This document shows, one piece after another, positions 1 to 7,503 of a DNA stretch of 64,000 nucleotides. The DNA lies in assembly GCF_003194585.1 (NCBI RefSeq), contig NZ_QHKZ01000002.1:434001-498000 (forward strand). Reading direction: 5' to 3'. A program made the position numbers and the translations under genes. Numbering within the stretch: the first letter of the stretch is position 1; each line of letters begins with the position of its first letter. Source of the stretch: Nocardioides daejeonensis (lineage in GTDB: Bacteria; Actinomycetota; Actinomycetes; Propionibacteriales; Nocardioidaceae). The notes below the pieces were generated by a model. The model worked only from the letters and a program-made list of their open reading frames with translations, had not been told where the DNA came from and searched no databases.

Positions 1-263
1 GCGGTGCCCAGGCCGACCTGGGGAGCGCTCGAGGCCGTGTTGTCGATCTTGGCCACCAGCACCGGCCGGGTCAGGCTGGAGGACTTGCCGTCCGCGACCT
101 CGAGACCGGTCAGCGGCCAGGTGCTGTTCAGCACCTGCTCGGTGCCCTGACCCTTCGGGTTGCTCTTGTCACCGGAGTCGCCGCCCCCGTCCTCTCCCCC
201 GCAACCGGCCAGCACGAGGCTGGCAAGGGCAACGGCAGCGATGGTGGGGCGCAAGGCACGCAC
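1..263 (-). CDS. DUF3048-type (YerB-like) lipoprotein, N-terminal part
   Basis: Only the first 87 codons are in the window; the gene runs off the left edge. The GTG start has AGGAG six bases upstream. The N-terminus is a lipoprotein signal: a short basic start, a hydrophobic stretch and the lipobox LVLAGC with Cys21 as the lipidation site. A Gly/Asp-rich linker follows, then WPLTGL and RPVLVAKIDN, which resemble the opening of the DUF3048 N-terminal domain (PLTG...RPV.V.IDN). The protein should be anchored on the outer face of the membrane. Family function is not settled. It follows the NlpC/P60 gene on the same strand but a strong hairpin separates the two. Family assignment rests on about 60 residues, so it is tentative. 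Confidence 0.7.
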   Translation of the reverse strand, partial: MRALRPTIAAVALASLVLAGCGGEDGGGDSGDKSNPKGQGTEQVLNSTWPLTGLEVADGKSSSLTRPVLVAKIDNTASSAPQVGLGT

Positions 264-312
264 GGGATCTCCTCAGGAGTTCTCGGGGGAAGTTTCGCCT
301 AGAAGTGTGCAG

Positions 313-342
313 GCGCGACCTCCCCTGCCGGGGGAGGCGCGC
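313..342 (-). terminator. Hairpin terminator after the NlpC/P60 gene
   Basis: Arms GCGCG-A-CCTCCCC and GGGGAGG-CGCGC pair with one bulged base and a 5-base loop. It lies 28 bases past the NlpC/P60 stop codon and 50 bases before the next start, so it probably ends that transcript. There is no clear T-run, as is common in actinobacteria. Confidence 0.6.
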
Positions 343-369
343 CCTACACACTCGAGCGTGAGCGTGGCC

Positions 370-951
370 TCAGCGCTTGCGCAGCGTCGCAGCGAACCAG
401 GAGTTCGTCCACGGCACCGCGTAGGAGACGCGCTTGCCGGTGCTGGGCGCATGCAGCATCACGACCTTGCCCGCCTTGCGGCCCGCGAAGATGCCGGCGT
501 GGTAGACGCCGCCGCTGCCGTAGAAGAACATCAGGTCACCCGGTCGCATCGCGGAGCGCGGGATGCGGCGCGCGAACGAGGCCTGCGCTCCCGAGGTGCG
601 CGGGATCGCCCGGAATCCCGCCGCACGGAAGCTGAAGTAGAGCAGGCCCGAGCAGTCGAAAGCGTGCGGGCCGGCCGCGCCGTACCGATAGGGGTCGCCG
701 ACCTGCTTGCGGGCGACGCCGAGAGCCCGGACGGTGGGCGATGCGGGTGGCCGGATGCCGAGCTGGCCGGGCTTGGCGGCACCGGCCTCGTGTCCCTTGC
801 GGGTAGCCAGGTCGGTCTCGAGCGAGGACGAGGAGTCGTCGGAAGCCGGAGCCGCCTTGGCCGGAGCGACCGAGACGAAGGTCAGGCCGATGAGCAGGAT
901 GGTGAGCAGCACCCGAGCAGGCAGCAGCAGAAGTCGCGAGGACGCGAGCAT
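370..951 (-). CDS. NlpC/P60 family cell-wall endopeptidase
   Basis: Exported peptidase of 193 aa, predicted to cut peptide stems of peptidoglycan. Residues 1-34 form a signal peptide (long hydrophobic core ending AKA). The C-terminal half is an NlpC/P60 domain with catalytic Cys100 in FDCSGL, His151 in VYHAGIF and a likely third residue at His167. RPGDLMFFYG before the His is typical of the family. The open frame extends upstream to 1164, but the start was placed at ATG 951 because AAGGAA lies about 8 bases before it, a signal peptide begins there, and the upstream part is occupied by a riboswitch. Control by c-di-AMP through that RNA fits known NlpC/P60 and Rpf genes in actinobacteria. Compared with larger family members it has only a short linker and no extra wall-binding domain. 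Confidence 0.92.
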   Translation of the reverse strand: MLASSRLLLLPARVLLTILLIGLTFVSVAPAKAAPASDDSSSSLETDLATRKGHEAGAAKPGQLGIRPPASPTVRALGVARKQVGDPYRYGAAGPHAFDCSGLLYFSFRAAGFRAIPRTSGAQASFARRIPRSAMRPGDLMFFYGSGGVYHAGIFAGRKAGKVVMLHAPSTGKRVSYAVPWTNSWFAATLRKR

Positions 952-957
952 GAGGAG

Positions 958-1160
958 TTCCTTTCCCACGCCTGTGAGGTGAGCTGTCGGGTTAGGGCCG
1001 GAAAGTGCCCTGCCGTCCCCGCTGGCGCGAGTACCGGCTTCACCCCGAGCGGCCGCGGTCCGTGGACCTGGCCGCGTGGAACCTGTGGGTCCCCCACTCC
1101 TGCCCGTGATGTCGATGGCTTGGACGTGACCGTGGCGGGCAGGACTCGGCGGAACCGCGG
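958..1160 (-). promoter_or_regulatory. c-di-AMP (ydaO-yuaA type) riboswitch
   Basis: The leader of the NlpC/P60 gene carries the conserved blocks of the actinobacterial ydaO riboswitch in order on the minus strand: GCCGAGTCCTGCC near 1145, CAGGAGTGGGGGACCCA near 1095, GGGGTGAAGCCG near 1040, then ACCCGACAGCTCACCTC and AGGCGTGGGAAAGG just before the start codon. The two CCTGCC/GGCAGG elements can pair. Riboswitches of this class bind cyclic di-AMP and usually switch off wall hydrolase genes when the ligand is high. The final block overlaps the ribosome-binding region, so control may be at termination or translation. The exact ends were judged by eye. Confidence 0.9.
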
Positions 1161-1256
1161 TCACGTTGTTCAGTTGTAGAGGGCACCCACTCGGGAGCGG
1201 CGCCGCTGCGGGACGCTAGGTGGATCCGGGGCCGGATTTCAAACCAGAACAAGCGA

Positions 1257-1289
1257 AAACGGGTGTGACGTACGCCGTCACACCCGTTT
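1257..1289 (-). terminator. Perfect 14-bp hairpin downstream of the SDR gene
   Basis: AAACGGGTGTGACG and its exact complement CGTCACACCCGTTT flank a 5-base loop. It lies 44 bases past the SDR stop codon. On the minus strand the second arm ends in GTTT, a short T tail. A second small palindrome (TCACGCTCGGAGCGTGA, 1302-1318) lies between it and the gene. Most likely the terminator of the SDR transcript. Confidence 0.75.
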
Positions 1290-1332
1290 CCACGGTGCGG
1301 ATCACGCTCGGAGCGTGACCCGTCTCACGCCC

Positions 1333-2103
1333 TCAGCCGAGCGTCACTCCGCCGTCGACATAGAGCGTCTGCCCGGTGATGTACGACGCCTCGTCACTCG
1401 CCAGGAAGGTCACCGCGGCCGCGATGTCGGCCGGGAAGCCCACCCGCCGCACCGGGTTCTGCTCGGCGCTGAGCCGGCGGAACTCCTCCACGTCGAGCTT
1501 CAACCGCGCGGCAGTCGCATCGGTCATCTCGGTGGCGATGAAGCCCGGCGCAACCGCGTTGGCGTTGATGCCGAAGGGGCCGAGCTCGATGCCGAGCGTC
1601 CGGGTGAAACCCTGGACGCCCATCTTGGCCGCGGAGTAGTTGGCCTGGCCACGGTTGCCCAGCGCCGAGATGCTGGAGATGTTGACGATCTTGCCGTACT
1701 TCTGCTCGACGAAGTGCTTCTGAGCGGCCTTCGTCATCAGGAAGGCGCCCTTGAGGTGGACGCCCATGACCAGGTCCCAGTCGAGCTCGGTCATCTTGAA
1801 GAGCAGGTTGTCGCGGGTGATGCCGGCGTTGTTCACCAGGATGTGGATGCCACCCAGGTCGCTGACCACGCGAGCGATCGCAGCATCGACGGAGTCGGCG
1901 TTCGCGACGTCGGCACCGACGCCGATCGCCTTGGCGCCGGGCACCGAGCCCTCCAGGCGGGACGCGGCCTCGGTCGCCGCCGCCTCATCGAGGTCGATGA
2001 TCGCGACTGCGGCCCCCTCCTGGGCGAACCGCTCGGCGGTGCCGAACCCGATACCTCGCGCAGCACCGGTGATCACCGCTACTCGTCCGTCGAAACGACC
2101 CAT
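1333..2103 (-). CDS. fabG: 3-oxoacyl-ACP reductase-like SDR (FabG family)
   Basis: Classical short-chain dehydrogenase of 256 aa. The Rossmann motif TGAARGIG (residues 12-19), DVAN near 65, NNAG (91-94), the catalytic Ser143, Tyr156 and Lys160 (YSAAK) and the PGFIATEM segment are all present. GQTLYVDGG near the C-terminus is typical of FabG-type enzymes. The family reduces 3-oxoacyl-ACP or 3-oxoacyl-CoA with NAD(P)H, or acts on similar ketones. ATG 2103 has AGGAG eight bases upstream. It is not in a fatty-acid synthesis operon here, and many actinobacteria hold dozens of such paralogs, so the true substrate is open. A HIT protein gene lies 38 bases upstream on the same strand, and a strong hairpin follows the gene. 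Confidence 0.85.
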   Translation of the reverse strand: MGRFDGRVAVITGAARGIGFGTAERFAQEGAAVAIIDLDEAAATEAASRLEGSVPGAKAIGVGADVANADSVDAAIARVVSDLGGIHILVNNAGITRDNLLFKMTELDWDLVMGVHLKGAFLMTKAAQKHFVEQKYGKIVNISSISALGNRGQANYSAAKMGVQGFTRTLGIELGPFGINANAVAPGFIATEMTDATAARLKLDVEEFRRLSAEQNPVRRVGFPADIAAAVTFLASDEASYITGQTLYVDGGVTLG

Positions 2104-2141
2104 CTCGTGTCTCCTCAGCTCTCATCCGCTATGTGGTGACA

Positions 2142-2549
2142 TCAAACCAAAGCCGCTCGGATCCGCTCCGCGTAGGTCGCCGCTTCACCGTCGTCGTACG
2201 AGTGGCGCGGCCAGAAGAAACCCCGCAGGCCATCGCCCTTCGTGCGTGGCACCACATGAAGATGGAGATGAGGGACGGACTGCGAGACCACGTTGTTCAT
2301 CGCCACGAAGGAGCCTTGGGCGCCAAGGCCGGAGACGACCGCGGACGCCAGCCGCTGGGCGGCCTCCAGGAACGGCTCGCGCAGGGCGGCGGGCAGGTCG
2401 GGCAGCGTCACGACATGCGTCCTGGGCACCAGCAGGACGTGCCCCTTGAAGACCGGGCGACGGTCGAGGAAGGCCAGCAGCTCGGGCTCGTCGAGCACCA
2501 CCTCGGCATCGGCCTCACCGTGGATGATCGAACAGAAGACGCAGTCCAT
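2142..2549 (-). CDS. HIT family protein (histidine triad nucleotide hydrolase)
   Basis: 135 aa with the HIT signature VPHLHLHVVPR (H-x-H-x-H) near residues 92-103 and the N-terminal CVFCSII motif that often binds zinc in this family. HIT proteins hydrolyse nucleotidyl phosphoramidates or Ap4A-like dinucleotides. The start ATG 2549 seems to be leaderless: TAACGT at 2556-2561 on the minus strand ends six bases before it, leaving no room for a Shine-Dalgarno sequence. That promoter falls at the very end of the upstream membrane-protein gene, so the two may be transcribed both together and apart. The length is normal for the family. Confidence 0.88.
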   Translation of the reverse strand: MDCVFCSIIHGEADAEVVLDEPELLAFLDRRPVFKGHVLLVPRTHVVTLPDLPAALREPFLEAAQRLASAVVSGLGAQGSFVAMNNVVSQSVPHLHLHVVPRTKGDGLRGFFWPRHSYDDGEAATYAERIRAALV

Positions 2550-2553
2550 CCGC

Positions 2554-3066
2554 TCACGTTAGAGCGTGCGCGGGCGGTGCGTCGCGCGATGCGTCGGTCC
2601 CTCGCGAGACGAGAGCGCAGTGCATCGCGATGCCGGTGACCGCGAAGAAGGTCCACTGCAGCCAGTCCGACCTCGACCAGGCGACGGCAGGGAACGCCAC
2701 CTGGGCGCCCGCTCCGAGGACGAAGCCGAAGCCGAGGCAGAGCAGGCTCGCGCCGCGCGCGTACCAGCGCGCAACTCCCTCGGGGTGCGCCATCGTGTGG
2801 AAGAGGACGAGGAAGGCCAGCGCGACCAGTTGCACGGCCCCGCCGACCTCGTGTGCCCGATCGACGAGGGCTGAGCGTGTCGCCTCTCCTGCCATGACGA
2901 GCCAGAGGCCCAGCGTCGCGATCAGCAGGCCGACGGCGAGCACGGTCCCGGTCCAGCGCACGGGAGCACGGTGCACCGGGAGGCTGTCGGCGTACCAGAG
3001 CACCGCCGTTCCTCCGGTCAGTGCTGCGAGGCAGCCGAGCCACTGCGCGAGGTACAGGAGATCCAC
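2554..3066 (-). CDS. Multi-pass membrane protein, unknown function
   Basis: About 170 aa with five likely membrane helices (LLYLAQWLGCLAALTGGTAVLW, TVLAVGLLIATLGLWLVM, VQLVALAFLVLFHTM, LLCLGFGFVLGAGAQVAF, WTFFAVTGIAMHCAL). No family was recognised. The start is uncertain. GTG 3066 was chosen because the first helix begins there; the same frame stays open to 3144, but that would overlap the DUF4235 gene by more than 50 bases. No strong ribosome-binding site is visible. The conserved-looking His in FHTMAH and the Trp-rich loops are the only notable residues. Confidence 0.6.
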   Translation of the reverse strand: MDLLYLAQWLGCLAALTGGTAVLWYADSLPVHRAPVRWTGTVLAVGLLIATLGLWLVMAGEATRSALVDRAHEVGGAVQLVALAFLVLFHTMAHPEGVARWYARGASLLCLGFGFVLGAGAQVAFPAVAWSRSDWLQWTFFAVTGIAMHCALVSRGTDASRDAPPAHALT

Positions 3067-3091
3067 GAGGGCATCGTTCCACCCCGCCGCC

Positions 3092-3391
3092 TCAGTCGCC
3101 GGGCCACTCCCCCGTCCAGCGCTCGAACGCGCGGGCACCGCCACGGTCGACCAGCGCCTTGACGGCAGCGAAGATCGCGCCCTGCACTGCCGCGGCGACG
3201 ATCACCTCACGTAGCGCGTACTCCGACTCCAGCGCCCGAGGTGGGTCACTGGTCTCCCCGGGCGAGGCGCGCTTCCAGACCTGCTTGAAGACCTGACCGG
3301 CCACGACACCTGCCAGCACACTGCTGGCCAGGCCGACCGGCTTGTAGAGCACCTTCGCGCTCGTACTGGTGGACTGTTCGTGTCGAGACAT
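3092..3391 (-). CDS. DUF4235 domain membrane protein
   Basis: 99 aa. The segment YKPVGLASSVLAGVVAGQVFKQVWKR followed by a second hydrophobic stretch VIVAAAVQGAIFAAVKALVDR matches the general pattern of DUF4235, a small membrane protein family of actinobacteria with unknown role. ATG 3391 has GGGGAG six bases upstream; the upstream in-frame ATG at 3430 lacks such a site. It lies 23 bases after the DUF3618 gene. DUF4235, DUF3618 and a holin-X protein are often found together in this phylum, which suggests a shared envelope role, but this is unproven. Confidence 0.82.
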   Translation of the reverse strand: MSRHEQSTSTSAKVLYKPVGLASSVLAGVVAGQVFKQVWKRASPGETSDPPRALESEYALREVIVAAAVQGAIFAAVKALVDRGGARAFERWTGEWPGD

Positions 3392-3414
3392 CGTTCTCCC
3401 CTCACCGCGCGCGT

Positions 3415-3669
3415 TCACCGACGACGCCACCAGACGAGCAGGCCGATCACCGCAAGCACGCCCACCGCGACCGCCCCTGTCACTCCTGGCCGCTCGGCTG
3501 CCGTGCTCCGGACGTCGGCTGCGGCGTCGACGGCAGCACCACGCACCTCGTCGGCCTTCTCCCGGGCGCGCTGGGGCACGTCCAGCTTGGCGGCCAGGGC
3601 GTCGACGGTCTCGGCCATCTGCTCGCGCTGCCTCTCGATCCCTGCCTGGATCTCTTCGGGGGTGCTCAC
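3415..3669 (-). CDS. DUF3618 domain membrane protein
   Basis: 84 aa. The start SxPEEIQAGIERQREQMAETVDALAAKLDVP is the usual DUF3618 signature, a short amphipathic helix that probably forms a coiled coil. A single C-terminal membrane helix (AVAVGVLAVIGLLVWW) ends in basic RRR, which suggests that the helical part faces the cytoplasm. Function is unknown. Its ATG overlaps the stop of the upstream holin-X gene (ATGA), so the two should be translationally coupled. Confidence 0.85.
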   Translation of the reverse strand: MSTPEEIQAGIERQREQMAETVDALAAKLDVPQRAREKADEVRGAAVDAAADVRSTAAERPGVTGAVAVGVLAVIGLLVWWRRR

Positions 3670-4070
3670 TGCTGCCTCCTCAGGGTGGCGACGTCCTCCT
3701 GGACGTTGCTGATGGTCCGTTCGGGTGTGGGCGGGACCGCCTCGGTGATCCGGGACTTCCCGATCAAGGCGGCGATGCCTGCGACGGCGAGCAGCACGGC
3801 ACCCACGATGAGCGCAGCCAGCCAGCCGGGCATCGCCGTGGCAAGACCGAGCACAGCCGCTGCGAGCAGCACCCCGATCCCGTAGACGGCCAGCGCTCCC
3901 GAGCCGCCGAGCATCCCGATGCCCGCCCCCAGCCCCCTGCCCTTCTGCTTCATCTCCGCCTGGGCGAGACGCAGCTCTTGGCGCACCAGCTCGCCGGCTT
4001 GCTCGCTGAACGCGGCCAGCAGCTCCCCGGTGCTCGGGTCCGAGGCCGTTGTGGTCGTCTTCGCGCTCAT
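3666..4070 (-). CDS. Phage holin family / Holin-X (DUF1469-like) membrane protein
   Basis: 134 aa. An N-terminal soluble helix with the pattern GELLAAFSEQAGELVRQELRLAQAEMKQK precedes two hydrophobic segments (GIGVLLAAAVLGLATAMPGWLAALIVGAVLLAVAGIAALIG). This is the standard layout of the actinobacterial 'putative holin superfamily'. Despite the name these chromosomal proteins are not tied to phage and their role is unknown. It is the first gene of a three-gene set with DUF3618 (4-base overlap) and DUF4235. The start ATG 4070 follows GGAGAG. The longer open frame upstream is a shadow of the divergent lipoprotein gene. Confidence 0.82.
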   Translation of the reverse strand: MSAKTTTTASDPSTGELLAAFSEQAGELVRQELRLAQAEMKQKGRGLGAGIGMLGGSGALAVYGIGVLLAAAVLGLATAMPGWLAALIVGAVLLAVAGIAALIGKSRITEAVPPTPERTISNVQEDVATLRRQQ

Positions 4071-4241
4071 CTCTCCTCCGTCCTCAGGTTCTCCGTCCAT
4101 CCCGGGATCCATCGAGCACACCCCGGTCTGCGTCGCGGTACCCGTCGAGCCACAGCCCATGAGAGAAGCGCGCCGGCCGAGTACGTTCCGGCCCCGCCGA
4201 GCGCCCTCGACGCAGCTGAACAATTCGGGCATACTTCCGCG

Positions 4242-4802
4242 ATGCGCTCGCTCTCCACTGCTCTTGCCGTGCTTCTCATCCCGGTCCTGGCCGGTTGCGA
4301 CGATGAGGACCGGCGCTCCGAAGACGCCCAGGCCGCCCCCACGGAGGCGGTCGCCTGCGCGACCGACCTGACCCTCACCACGGTCGGCTCCGAGCCAGTC
4401 GTCCTGAAGGAGGCCGGCGCCGTCTCGCTCGGCGGCGGCAGCGCCTACACGCTGTGGGCCGCCGACTCTCCGATCGACATGGCGCCCGTAGGACTCGTGA
4501 CGGGGCCGGAGTTCGCCCCAGACGCGACCACCGCCACCATCGCCATCACTGTCTTCAACGCCGACTCCGTGCCTCCGCCGATCGCCGCGGGTGCCATCGT
4601 GCCTGCAAGCAACGAGTTCGGGGACCTCGTCTACGTCGCGTCCGCCCGCCAGGAGGGCTCGGACCTCACCGACGCAACCGGGATGGCCGGCACCCTGACC
4701 GTGCGCGACGTCGGCGAGCAGCTCTGCGTGGAGGTGGACTATCGCGACGACCAGAAACATCTGTCCGGCGTGGTAGGCGCCGCCGCCGTGAGTCTGTCTT
4801 GA
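4242..4802 (+). CDS. Exported lipoprotein, unknown function
   Basis: 186 aa. The first 19 residues are a clean lipoprotein signal (MRSLSTALAVLLIPVLAGC, Cys19 the lipidation site), followed by an acidic linker and a probably beta-rich domain with two Cys (CATD, LCVE) that could form a disulfide. No family was recognised. No Shine-Dalgarno is visible; CATACT lies just before the ATG, so a short-leader or leaderless transcript is possible. It is divergent from the holin-X gene, with about 170 bases between them. Confidence 0.8.
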   Translation: MRSLSTALAVLLIPVLAGCDDEDRRSEDAQAAPTEAVACATDLTLTTVGSEPVVLKEAGAVSLGGGSAYTLWAADSPIDMAPVGLVTGPEFAPDATTATIAITVFNADSVPPPIAAGAIVPASNEFGDLVYVASARQEGSDLTDATGMAGTLTVRDVGEQLCVEVDYRDDQKHLSGVVGAAAVSLS

Positions 4803-4904
4803 ATCGTGAGGGGTTCTTGAGCTGATGCAACCTCCCTCAGCCAGTTCGCGTCCAGTGAGTGTGCGCGCGGCAGTCGCCGCCCGACCGCGACGAAGGAGTC
4901 GAAG

Positions 4905-5474
4905 ATGAGCGCAACGATCCGCCGTACGGTGGCCCTGCTGGCCACCACCGCCCTCCTGTGGGGAGGGACGACGCCCGCCGAAGCACTGCCCGGTGACGCC
5001 ATCGCGAGCGCCAAGGACAGGCGGCACGACGTGAAGCTGCTCGGCTCGACGCAGAAGGGCCCGTCCCGGGCCGTCCGCAAGCAGATCGACATCCGCAACG
5101 CGAAGCTCGTGGTGCTCTACGACTACTACCGCATCGACATCAGGGTGAAGAAGCTCGCTGCGAGCAGGAGCACGTACGACCAGATCTTCGCCGTGTCGTT
5201 CAGAGACGACACCGGTCAGGAACTCGGGGCCGCGCACTTCACCCACAAACCACGCCTAGGCTCGTTCGTCACCATGGCCGGCAAGGACGATGTGTGCGAG
5301 GTCTCCGCCTTCAAGCTCAAGCGCGCCACCAACACCATCAGCGTCAAGGTGCCGCACCAGTGCACACCGCTTCCCGGCGCCACCCGCTTCAAGGTGACGA
5401 CGGCAGTCGGCCTGTGGGGCACCGAGGACCGGCTCTGGGCGCGGGACCGGGCCAGCGCGCGGATCGTCGGCTAG
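4905..5474 (+). CDS. Secreted protein, unknown function
   Basis: 189 aa with a signal peptide (residues 1 to about 27, ending PAEALPG). The start has GAAGGAG at a good distance. The mature part is rich in Lys/Arg and beta strands (KLVVLYDYYRIDIRVKKL, IFAVSFRDDTGQELGAAHF) and has two Cys (DVCEV, HQCTP) that could pair. The style recalls small secreted actinobacterial proteins of beta-sandwich type, but no named domain was recognised. It lies 100 bases after the preceding lipoprotein gene and 28 bases before a leaderless TetR gene. Confidence 0.78.
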   Translation: MSATIRRTVALLATTALLWGGTTPAEALPGDAIASAKDRRHDVKLLGSTQKGPSRAVRKQIDIRNAKLVVLYDYYRIDIRVKKLAASRSTYDQIFAVSFRDDTGQELGAAHFTHKPRLGSFVTMAGKDDVCEVSAFKLKRATNTISVKVPHQCTPLPGATRFKVTTAVGLWGTEDRLWARDRASARIVG

Positions 5475-5502
5475 GTGGAAGTACGCGGCTAGAGTTCGGC
5501 GG

Positions 5503-6156
5503 GTGAGCACGGAACCCGTTGCCAGCACCAGCCGTGGCGCGCGCCGGAAGGCCCGGACCGCCTCCGCGATCCTGGACGCCGCCGAGGGGCTGTTTCGCGA
5601 CCGAGGTGTCCAGGCAACGACGATCGAGGAGATCGCAGAGATCGCCGACGTCTCCGTCGGCTCGGTCTACTCCCACTTCAAGAGCAAGGCGGGTCTCTAT
5701 CTGGCCTTGGTCGAGAGGGCACTCGACCTCAACGAGCAGGCGATGGCGCGGGTCGCCGAACAGCGGCTCTCGAGCCCACTCGAGCGGGTGCTCGCCGCCG
5801 GCGAGGCGTACCTGCGGTTCCACCTCGAGGAGCCGGGCGCTTTCCAGATGATCGCGCTGCGCGTTCTCGAACCAGGATCCGGACAGGCCGAACCGGAGGT
5901 GGAGGCTCGGATCGCAGACCGCGTCGAGGCACTTGTCGGCGCGGTCCAAGCCGACCTTGCCGCAGGCGTCGCTGCCGGGGAGATCAGGGCCGACCTCGAT
6001 CTCTCCCGGCTGACCCGCTTCCTCTGGGGGTCGTGGAACGGCGTGATCGCCCTCTCCTTGCGCGAGGACCGGCTCCGCATCGACAACGAGGAGCTCGAGC
6101 AGACGCTCGCGCTCGGACGCCGGCTGCTCAGCGACGCGTTGCGCGTCGACGGCTGA
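5503..6156 (+). CDS. TetR/AcrR family transcriptional regulator
   Basis: 217 aa. The N-terminal helix-turn-helix spans about residues 20-65 (AILDAAEGLFRDRG, TTIEEIAEIADVSVGSVYSHFKSK). The C-terminal part is helical, as in ligand-binding TetR proteins. The start GTG 5503 is probably leaderless: TAGAGT at 5490-5495 is followed by exactly seven bases and then GTG. Its 3' end overlaps the convergent membrane protein gene by 29 bases. The target is unknown; there is no obvious divergent partner, so the regulated gene may be elsewhere or the preceding secreted protein gene. Confidence 0.9.
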   Translation: MSTEPVASTSRGARRKARTASAILDAAEGLFRDRGVQATTIEEIAEIADVSVGSVYSHFKSKAGLYLALVERALDLNEQAMARVAEQRLSSPLERVLAAGEAYLRFHLEEPGAFQMIALRVLEPGSGQAEPEVEARIADRVEALVGAVQADLAAGVAAGEIRADLDLSRLTRFLWGSWNGVIALSLREDRLRIDNEELEQTLALGRRLLSDALRVDG

Positions 6157-6544
6157 GTGCCATGGTCGCGTAGCCCACGAATCCGACCGACGTCGTGACG
6201 AACGACCCGACCGCCACAGCGCGATAACGCGGGTCGTCGGCCCACTCCGGGCGAAACGCAAGGGGCAGGAACATCATCGCGTTGCTCCAGGCTCCAGCAG
6301 CCAAGACCGTCTGCAAGGGCCGCGGCGCGTCGGGCACCGCAGCACCCATCGCCACCGTGGCCGTGCCGAGAGCCGCGAGATCCAGGTGCCACTGCCGGAC
6401 CCGTGGCCCGCTGACGATGCCGAGCGCTCGCGCACGCTCCTTGTCCGCGATCACGAGGCTGTAGAGCCAGCCTGAAAGTGCGCTCACCGCCAACTCGGTC
6501 AGCCCGGAGGCCACCAGCGCCGACGGCACCTTCCGCTCTGTCAC
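6128..6544 (-). CDS. Small membrane protein with four predicted helices
   Basis: 138 aa, hydrophobic, with helices near residues 8-32, 55-72, 76-98 and 108-132. The C-terminus is basic (SRRRATRR). The start GTG overlaps the TGA stop of the nitrilase gene by four bases (GTGA), so the two are likely translated together from one transcript that begins at the TetR gene at 8100. No family was recognised. A role linked to the nitrilase (uptake or export of its substrate or product) is only a guess from the operon. Confidence 0.75.
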   Translation of the reverse strand: MTERKVPSALVASGLTELAVSALSGWLYSLVIADKERARALGIVSGPRVRQWHLDLAALGTATVAMGAAVPDAPRPLQTVLAAGAWSNAMMFLPLAFRPEWADDPRYRAVAVGSFVTTSVGFVGYATMALSRRRATRR

Positions 6545-7503
6545 CGCTGCACCTCGGCGAGCCGGGCGCGATGCGCGCGCTCGTAGAAGCGGCGGCCGAC
6601 CCGGTTGTGGTAGACCCAGGCAGCAGCAGCGATGGCCCCGCGCTTCTGGAGCCAGAAGCGGTCGCTGGCGAAGGTGGGTGGGCGGCGTACCAGAGGCACG
6701 TCGGCCGTGACGATCCCGGCCCCGTCGTCACGGCCCCGGAAGGCGAGCACGCGACCGTCTGCATCGCAGACCTGCGTGCCGCCCTCGAGTCGACCGCGAT
6801 AGCGGAACGGCGTGCCGAGGAAGTCGCACTCGACGCGTCCCGCGTGCGCCGCATGGACCACCGGCGCACCGACGTGGCGGGCGAACGCGGCCGGGGCGGC
6901 GTTCGCCCGGGCCAGGTTGCGCCGTTCGACGCCGCTCAGCAGGGGCCAGTCGGGCATGCTCCACCAGCCCGAGCCACCGAGGACCAGGTCGACCTGGCCG
7001 CCGAGCCGCGCGACCGTCTGTGACCGCATCAGCTCCCAGCAGAGCGCCACCCCGATGCTGAGGCCCGCGGCGTCGAACCTGCCCGGATCGGTGCCGCCCA
7101 CATAGAGGGCGCTCTCCCACATCGTCGGCAGGTCCTTGTCGTGACGGCCCAGCAGGCCATCGGGCCCGAAGAGGAAGAAGGCATTGCGCACGTGCCCGTC
7201 GGCATCGCGTACCAGCGCGGAGCCGCCGATGTGGATGCCGTGCGCGGCCGCCAGCCGGGCCAGCAACACCGCCGGCTCACCCTCCGCAGGGGGCGCGGAT
7301 CGGGAGATTCGAGGCTCGAAGCCCATGCCCGTCGTGAAGAACTCCGGGAGCACGACCCAGGCGGCGCCCTCCGAGGCGGCTGCCGTCGCGAGGCGTTCGG
7401 AGTCGGCCAGGAACCGGTCGCTGTCTCCGAGCGCGGCGTCCAGCTGGATGGCTGCCACCCGCACCTTGTTTGAAGTCTCGTTCATAATTGAACGGTACTT
7501 CAT
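6541..7503 (-). CDS. Carbon-nitrogen hydrolase (nitrilase superfamily amidohydrolase)
   Basis: 320 aa. The catalytic triad of the superfamily is visible: Glu54 in VVLPEFFTTG, Lys123 in HDKDLPTMWE and Cys155 in GVALCWELMR. The enzyme should hydrolyse a nitrile, amide or N-carbamoyl compound in the cytoplasm; the branch cannot be told from sequence alone. The ATG at 7503 directly follows the TAA of the upstream TetR gene. A second ATG at 7485 (MNETSNKVRVAAIQ) is also possible, and neither has a strong ribosome-binding site. The C-terminal 60 residues (from about FASDRFWLQKRG) extend past the core domain. The order TetR, hydrolase, membrane protein forms a tight operon. Confidence 0.85.
   Translation of the reverse strand: MKYRSIMNETSNKVRVAAIQLDAALGDSDRFLADSERLATAAASEGAAWVVLPEFFTTGMGFEPRISRSAPPAEGEPAVLLARLAAAHGIHIGGSALVRDADGHVRNAFFLFGPDGLLGRHDKDLPTMWESALYVGGTDPGRFDAAGLSIGVALCWELMRSQTVARLGGQVDLVLGGSGWWSMPDWPLLSGVERRNLARANAAPAAFARHVGAPVVHAAHAGRVECDFLGTPFRYRGRLEGGTQVCDADGRVLAFRGRDDGAGIVTADVPLVRRPPTFASDRFWLQKRGAIAAAAWVYHNRVGRRFYERAHRARLAEVQR

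Noticed and set aside
160-1179. Long plus-strand open frame of 339 codons over the NlpC/P60 gene
   Set aside because: It covers a riboswitch and a clear minus-strand hydrolase, has no ribosome-binding site and shows no family pattern. It is a shadow caused by high GC.
3666-4070. Holin gene as evidence of a prophage
   Set aside because: The holin-X family is a normal chromosomal group in actinobacteria. No other phage gene is near.
3666-5246. 526-codon minus-strand frame
   Set aside because: It lies opposite two exported protein genes. Only the final 134 codons (holin-X type) show a family pattern and a good ribosome-binding site.
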